26,407 nucleotides of DNA, from assembly GCA_009731375.1 (NCBI GenBank), contig BJOX01000323.1:596925-623331 (forward strand), read 5' to 3'. The notes below the pieces were generated by a model. That model saw only the letters and a program-made list of their open reading frames with translations. It ran no database searches and was not told where the DNA came from. Positions 21,486 through 26,407 of this stretch are shown here, piece by piece (position 1 is the first letter of the stretch; each line of letters starts with the position of its first letter). The position numbers and the translations under genes were made by a program. Origin of the DNA: Paulinella micropora. Lineage: Eukaryota > Cercozoa > Imbricatea > Euglyphida.

Positions 21486-21589
21486 CGTTTTGGGGTAGAA
21501 GATGAAGGCAGACTCTGTTTGTGTCTATTCAATCTAAGAAACTCCTCGAAGCTTACATAGTCATCCATCTACAATCTGCCTTCTAAAAC

Positions 21590-21641
21590 ATAGATAGATA
21601 GATAGATAGATAGATATAGATAGAGAGATAGATATCGATAG

Positions 21642-21672
<31 letters not shown>

Positions 21673-21780
21673 AATAGATAGATAGATAGATAGATTAGAT
21701 ATATTAGATAGATAGATAGATAGATAGATAGACAGATAGAGCATAGATAGATAGATAGATAGATATACAGATAGAGTCAT

Positions 21781-21830
<50 letters not shown>

Positions 21831-21832
21831 CT
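21590..21832. repeat. (GATA)n microsatellite
   Basis: GATA with TATAGATA, GAGATA and ATTA interruptions, just upstream of the transposase-like start codon on the minus strand. Confidence 0.95.
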
Positions 21833-21857
21833 ATATATGCGCATACGTATATATACA

Positions 21858-21859
<2 letters not shown>

Positions 21860-21917
<58 letters not shown>
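21860..21917. repeat. (AT)n dinucleotide
   Basis: About 28 AT units directly bordering the foldback element at 21921. Confidence 0.96.
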
Positions 21918-21918
<1 letters not shown>

Positions 21919-21920
21919 CA

Positions 21921-22059
21921 TCGGGCGCCATCGTTTGTGTGAATCATGAGTCGTAAGTGACATATTTTATTAATGCCCTAATTTAATATCATGAAGTTAG
22001 GGTATCAATCGAAAAGTGTCACTCAAGATACAGGATTTACACAGACGATGGCGACCAAT
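21921..22059. mobile_element. Candidate MITE/foldback element with imperfect ~38-bp inverted ends
   Basis: The left end GGGCGCCATCGTTTGTGTGA reads, with mismatches, as the complement of the right end ending TTACACAGACGATGGCGACC. The inner arms (AATGCCCTAATTTAATATCA and the TTAGGGTATCAATCG side) extend the hairpin over almost the whole 139 bp. No ORF is present. I could not fix a target-site duplication, since an AT array borders the left side. Confidence 0.65.
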
Positions 22060-22312
22060 CTGCATGCATGTTGCATGATTATGACGAGCATCCTCAACTT
22101 TCGAATTAATGAAAACAGAGTAATTATGTAGTGTAATAAAACGTTAAACAACTTAGTTAGATATTATGTGTATAATATGTAACGTCTCAAAACACAACAG
22201 GTGATTTATCTCAATCGTAATGTGATGAATGCAAAGCAACCGTACCACTCGTTTGAAGTTCTTACACTGAGCATCATCATTTGCGTTGACACATAACTTT
22301 TATGTACATAAC
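22060..22312. other. Unique AT-rich spacer between two foldback structures
   Basis: No gene, repeat or RNA recognised. It could be the interior of a larger element whose ends are the two palindromes. Confidence 0.4.
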
Positions 22313-22355
22313 TTGATGAATGCCCTAAATTCATATAAAATGAATTTAGGGCATA
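22313..22355. repeat. Short palindrome related to the foldback element
   Basis: GATGAATGCCCTAAATTCAT pairs with ATGAATTTAGGGCATACATC around a five-base loop. It shares ATGCCCTAA with the 21921-22059 element, so it may be a deletion derivative or a second family member. Confidence 0.7.
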
Positions 22356-22395
22356 CATCGTGAAAGGACATGGAAACCCATCACACAGAGCAAAA

Positions 22396-23139
22396 CATGA
22401 AACAACTATACTACACACACATCTTCCCTCATCTCATTCAACACATCTCCATCCGGGGGACCCATGACAAAAACAAAAAATACATACAACCACTCATAAA
22501 AATACATAAAAAAATCATCAGAATAATAGCCAAGACTCATTACCGATCACATACTAAACCGCTCCTCGACCAACTCGAAATCCTTGATATCACTCAACTA
22601 TATAAACTAAGAGTTTGTATAGAAATCCACCCATTCATCCATCCCGCCAAAGAACTCAACAGACCACTACACGACAACACCTTCACCCCAACAAATCATA
22701 TCCATTCATACCATACTCGACACTCAATCAAAAGCAACTTATTCATCGACCACAACACCCCATATCAAACAAAACTGTTCCTGCATCAATGGAACCAACT
22801 CCCACAAGATATCAAGGACACAACATCACTCAACATCTTCAAAAAGCGGATAAAAGCTCACCTCCTAGAACAACAAAAACATAATAATAATAATGATAAT
22901 AATAACAACAATGACTACAACACACACACAAAAAAAAAATAAAAAAAAATTAATAATTAACTTATATGCATACATATATATATTTATATATGCATAAATA
23001 AGTTTATATAAAAAAAACACACACACACACACAACAGCAACCATCCACCAGCATGGTCTTTGAAGAATCCTCCGCCGGACTCCGTCCAACGAATATGGTC
23101 TCCCAACCACACCAACAAACCACTCCTTCACTTGCCCAT

Positions 23140-23211
<72 letters not shown>
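22396..23211 (+). mobile_element. 5'-truncated LINE copy with (CT)n tail
   Basis: Matches the 3' end of the minus-strand LINE at 24330-26407 from CATGAAACAACTATACTACA onward. It includes the last ~180 codons, a 3' untranslated region with CA and A runs, an AT palindrome (22959-23004), the TCTTTGAAGAATCCTCCGCC block and a closing (CT)n tract. Abrupt 5' truncation is typical of target-primed reverse transcription. Confidence 0.9.
22397..22942 (+). pseudogene. LINE reverse transcriptase C-terminal fragment
   Basis: Encodes the region downstream of the polymerase thumb (KQLYYTHIFPHLIQHISI to NIFKKRIKAHLLEQQKH) and an Asn/Asp-rich end from an AAT/AAC tract. No catalytic RT motif remains, so it cannot be active. 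It differs from the minus copy by a few residues (IRGTHD for IWGTHD; TKLFLHQW for TKMFLHQW). It keeps the four-A run (GATAAAAGCTC) and so reads through to the family's native end. In-frame codons before 22397 belong to the insertion site. Confidence 0.88.
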
Positions 23212-23224
<13 letters not shown>

Positions 23225-23275
23225 ATCTACCTACCTACCAATCTATCTATCTATCTATTTATCTATTTTTCTATC
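23212..23275. repeat. (CTAT)n/(CTAC)n tract
   Basis: Short TATC-type tract between the LINE (CT)n tail and dispersed-repeat copy 4. Confidence 0.93.
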
Positions 23276-23483
23276 TACTGGGTCCTCTGTAATGGAGGTG
23301 GGAGCTCGTTCTGCAAGGGCGCTTATGGAACGAGCCCTGGCCCCGACTGAAACTAGGGAGATTTAGTATCGCCTGTATCAGTCCCTTCCGTGCAAACATC
23401 ACGGCTTAGCTGGGCATCGGGTTAATACTTTACCCACAGAAAATCAGAAGCTCCTTTTTTCTGACATTAGTCGATATCTCATT
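23276..23483 (+). repeat. Dispersed 465-bp repeat, copy 4 (5'-truncated)
   Basis: Starts at ACTGGGTCCTCTGTAATGGA, about 245 bp into the full unit, and ends TTAGTCGATATCTCAT before a TATC array. It lacks about 15 bp (the CTTCCTTGGTTGACG block). TATC tracts border both sides on the same strand. Confidence 0.87.
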
Positions 23484-23495
23484 TATCTATCTATT

Positions 23496-23560
<65 letters not shown>

Positions 23561-23608
23561 CTCTCTCCATCTATCCATCTATCTATCTATCAATCTATCT
23601 ATCTATCC

Positions 23609-23673
<65 letters not shown>

Positions 23674-23730
23674 CCTACCTATCTATCTACCTACCTACCT
23701 ATCTACCTACCTACCTACCTACTTATCTAC

Positions 23731-23786
<56 letters not shown>

Positions 23787-23790
23787 TTCA
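23484..23790. repeat. (TATC)n microsatellite
   Basis: TATC with TTTATC, CATC and TACC variants, ending at a 10-N gap (23791-23800). Confidence 0.96.
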
Positions 23791-23800
23791 NNNNNNNNNN

Positions 23801-24010
23801 TTCTTCTCTTTCTTGATCGAAAGTGTTTTTGGAAAACGTTCTTATTTTACGTTGTAATTTTGCACAAATTCCAGACAATCAAAGACAAATTCAAAACAGA
23901 CGGAAGCGAAGTGTGATTTCTTGTGTTTATATCATACATACATACATACATACATACAATGAATATATTATTTGTGTTTATTTGACACAAAGCCAGTCTA
24001 TTCTCCGGTC

Positions 24011-24046
<36 letters not shown>

Positions 24047-24310
24047 GTCTTTGTCCCTTCTTCTTCTTCTTCGTTTTTATTGAGAGAACAATTTTTACAA
24101 TCGGACTCAAGGATCGTCCACGTGAAAAGTATAGCTATTAAGTCATACCTTTATCTAAGGTGGAAACCTAGTTATTAAATCGAGCGTATTAATTGAAAGT
24201 ATTAATATTAGGTCGCTTGGTATTAATCTTATTAATATTAATGTTTATGTTTAGATATGTTGCGTAATATGTAGCTTAAGTATTCATGTTATTAATATTA
24301 ATGTTTATGT
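23801..24310. other. AT-rich stretch with short CATA, CT and CTT tracts
   Basis: No gene recognised. TTATTAATATTAATGTTTAT occurs at 24229 and 24289 (60-bp spacing), the second copy ending at a gap. The minus-strand LINE tail begins beyond that gap. Confidence 0.5.
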
Positions 24311-24329
24311 NNNNNNNNNNNNNNNNNNN
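24311..24329. other. Assembly gap (19 N)
   Basis: Short gap at the junction of unique DNA and the (GA)n tail of the minus-strand LINE; the exact insertion boundary is hidden. Confidence 1.
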
Positions 24330-24377
<48 letters not shown>

Positions 24378-24590
24378 AGAGGGGCAAGTGAAGGAGTGGT
24401 TTGTTGGTGTGGTTGGGAGACCATATTCGTTGGACGGAGTCCGGCGGAGGATTCTTCAAAGACCATGCTGGTGGATGGTTGCTGTTGTGTGTGTGTGTGT
24501 GTGTGTTTTTTTTATATAAACTTATTTATGCATATATAAATATATATATGTATGCATTAATTAATTAATTTTTTTTTGTTTTTGATGTTT

Positions 24591-24621
<31 letters not shown>

Positions 24622-26407
24622 TGTAGTCATTGTTGTTATTATTATCATTATTATTATTATGTTTTTGTTGTTCTAGGAGGTGAGCTTTTTATCCGCTTTT
24701 TGAAGATGTTGAGTGATGTTGTGTCCTTGATATCTTGTGGGAGTTGGTTCCATTGATGCAGGAACATTTTTGTTTGATATGGGGTGTTGTGGTCGATGAA
24801 TAAGTTGCTTTTGATTGAGTGTCGAGTATGGTATGAATGGATATGATTTGTTGGGGTGAAGGTGTTGTCGTGTAGTGGTCTGTTGAGTTCTTTGGCGGGA
24901 TGGATGAATGGGTGGATTTCTATACAAACTCTTAGTTTATATAGTTGAGTGATATCAAGGATTTCGAGTTGGTCGAGGAGCGGTTTAGTATGTGATCGGT
25001 AATGAGTCTTGGCTATTATTCTGATGATTTTTTTATGTATTTTTATGAGTGGTTGTATGTATTTTTTGTTTTTGTCATGGGTCCCCCAGATGGAGATGTG
25101 TTGAATGAGATGAGGGAAGATGTGCGTGTAGTATAGTTGTTTCATGATTGTTGTGTGGAGAAATTGTTGTGCGTATCGGAGAGAAGTGATTGTTGGCTGT
25201 AGTTTGCGTATGATGTTGCTTATGTGTTGATTGTATCGCAGGTTGTGTTGGAGTGTTATGCCTAGTAGTTTGGCATGTTTACATTGTTCAAGTGTGTAGT
25301 TGTTTATGTTTATTGTTACGTTCTGTTTGGTTTTGTGGAAGATTGTGTATGTTGTTTTGGTTGGGTTTGGTACGAGGTTGTTGGAGTGGAAGTAGTTGAT
25401 TAGTTTGGTTATTTCTGTCTGTGTTTTTTGTTGTAGGTTGTTGGGTGATTTTGCTGTTATTATAAGTGTTGTGTCGTCTGCATATGTGTATACTGTTCCT
25501 TGTTTTATTATGTTTATAATGTCATTAATATATAGCAAAAAGAAAGTAGTAGATAGCGTGCTGCCTTGCGGAATGCCATGTGTTATAGTGCGTTTGTGTG
25601 ATTTTGCGTGCTGTGTGTGTACTTCTTGAGCTCGGTTTGAAAAGTAGGATGCAAAGAAATTAACAGTGTCTTCGGAAAAATTGAAGTTTGTCCTGAGTTT
25701 CTTAATTAACTTTGCATGTTCTACTGTGTCGTAGGCTTTTGACAAGTCTACGTAAAGCGCTAGCACGAGTTCTTCTCTGTCTTTGTGTTTGTGTATTTGG
25801 TTTAGGATAGTCTGGACTGTCATTGTCGTGTTTGAGTTCGGGCGGAAGGCGTATTGCGTATGTGATATTATGTTATGTTTCGTTAGATGGTCCATGACTT
25901 GTTTATTTATTATTGTGTCGAAGATTTTAGATATTATTGGTAGTAATGAAATAGGTCTGTAGTTTACTGGCATGCTTGTGTCGTTAGCTTTGTATATTTC
26001 TATTACTTTAGTTGTTTTTTAGTGCATCTGGTAACTATTTTCCTTTCTTGCTTTATTAAATAGTTCTGTGAGCGTGGGTGCGATGTAAGTGTGCATGTCT
26101 TTTATTATTGCAGGCTTTATTTTATATATGTCTTCTGCTTTGTCTCTGTTTATGTTTTTGAGTGTTTTTTGTACTGTGTCCTGTGTTATAGTTTGTAGTT
26201 TGAAGCTAGGGTGTGTGTGTGTCTCTGCCGCTACAATTTCTTCCTGTTCTATCTTTGGTATGTTGTTGCTTGTTTTCTTGCCTATTGTTATGTAATGATC
26301 GTTGAATGCATTTGCTATGTCTGTTGGGTCTGTGTATGTTTTGTTGTTGTAGTACGCTACTGCTGGTGATTTTCTTGGTGGTTTGTTGTTTGGGACTAGT
26401 TCTTTGA
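24330..26407 (-). mobile_element. LINE (APE-type-like non-LTR retrotransposon), 5' end beyond the window
   Basis: Minus-strand element comprising an RT-encoding frame, a ~280-bp 3' untranslated region with CA runs and an AT-rich hairpin region, and a (CT)n tail (GA at 24330-24374 on the plus strand). The coding strand is strikingly rich in A and C. The RT resembles the Jockey/CR1/L2 assemblage, but I cannot place the clade. The endonuclease part would lie beyond 26407. Confidence 0.9.
24657..26405 (-). pseudogene. LINE reverse transcriptase ORF with two small lesions
   Basis: From ATG 25973 the 438-codon frame holds, in order, NYRPISLLP (residues 4-12), YAFRPNSN (41-48), ALYVDLSKAYD (72-82, first catalytic Asp 76), GIPQGSTLS (133-141) and YADDTTL (164-170, catalytic Asp pair), then thumb and C-terminal region. 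RT copies LINE RNA at the nicked target. That ATG is not the native start: the same frame is open upstream to the window edge (26405), with the pre-RT segment ending ELFNKARKENSYQMH, except for TAA at 26021. There a missing C and an extra A within about 15 bp create a local frame slip. A second lesion is a five-A run (GATAAAAAGCTC), one A longer than in the plus copy, which replaces the native C-terminal tail. Both lesions touch homopolymers, so assembly error is possible. Confidence 0.92.

Larger units (their letters stand above)
18028..21568 (-). pseudogene. Multi-exon transposase-like gene with RNase H-like core, three in-frame stops
   Basis: Coding signals on the minus strand run from ATG 21568 (MDDYVSFEEFLRLNRHKQSL) to TGA 18028. 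The order is: poly-Ser/Pro N terminus; a Gln-rich helix (FFNQQVRQHEQLIQQL); charged helices; a CLCGMC cluster; then the core with LDFGGIYDSDGK, RCDTGNGFR and YCHRHAYCLIDSALALLNTF; then an RSRRRRRR plus acidic tail. The Asp spacing and the DTGNGF motif resemble DDE-type (RNase H fold) transposases; this family assignment is my inference. Phase-consistent GT-AG introns fit at 20900-20840 (61 nt), 20661-20597 (65), 20505-20199 (307), 20031-19979 (53), 19788-19661 (128; or 19701-19661) and 18439-18252 (188). In-frame TGA 19505, TAA 19499 and TAG 18779 break the frame, so this is probably a decaying copy. No terminal inverted repeats were identified. Confidence 0.6.

Noticed and set aside
22370-22396. 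Upstream start of the LINE fragment ORF (METHHTEQN...)
   Set aside because: These codons lie before the homology break with the other copy, so they come from the insertion site and are not part of the LINE protein.

Overview
The window is repeat-dense nuclear DNA from a eukaryote. Evidence for this is the long tetranucleotide microsatellites, two classes of LINE retrotransposon, and a transposase-like gene with predicted GT-AG introns. LINEs with a restriction-like endonuclease are best known from animals, so an invertebrate is the likeliest host. The short predicted introns and a group I intron core would also suit a large-genome protist, so I do not name a species. Four assembly gaps interrupt the sequence (4908-5636, 14516-15285, 23791-23800, 24311-24329).

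Layout: 1-2.35 kb is an AGC/AGT array followed by short unique modules (55-90 bp), each present about three times and joined to GATA, GGTA or CATA tracts. 2.35-9.45 kb is dominated by (TATC)n arrays. Between them lie two nearly identical copies of a ~465-bp dispersed repeat (2716-3190, 5913-6377), a decayed R2-like LINE (3187-4907), and GC-rich islands at 6591-6866, 7458-8179 and 8673-9148. The island at 7458-8179 contains a clear group I intron-type catalytic RNA core (P4, P6, P7, P8 and P9 elements in order). 9.9-13.4 kb is CATTA/GGATT pentanucleotide DNA, then (CATA)n. 13.4-14.4 kb is unrecognised. 15.3-17.05 kb holds TTC, GATA and TATG arrays, a reverse-strand copy of the dispersed repeat and a 116-bp minisatellite.

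17.8-21.57 kb, minus strand, carries a multi-exon gene. Its product has a poly-Ser N terminus, a CxC..C cluster, an RNase H-like core resembling a DDE transposase, and a basic/acidic tail. Three in-frame stops suggest a decaying transposon gene. 21.6-22.4 kb has GATA and AT tracts and two foldback elements sharing a core motif.

22.4-26.4 kb holds two convergent copies of one APE-type-like LINE. The plus copy is 5'-truncated; the minus copy runs off the window edge. Both end in a (CT)n tract.

One theme joins the window. Several unrelated repeat families end in, or sit in fixed orientation within, a specific simple repeat: TATC for the 465-bp repeat, CATA for a TCTTGATCTTAAAA-ended family, CT for the LINE. 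Retroposons either carry microsatellite tails that seed the arrays, or insert into microsatellites with fixed polarity.
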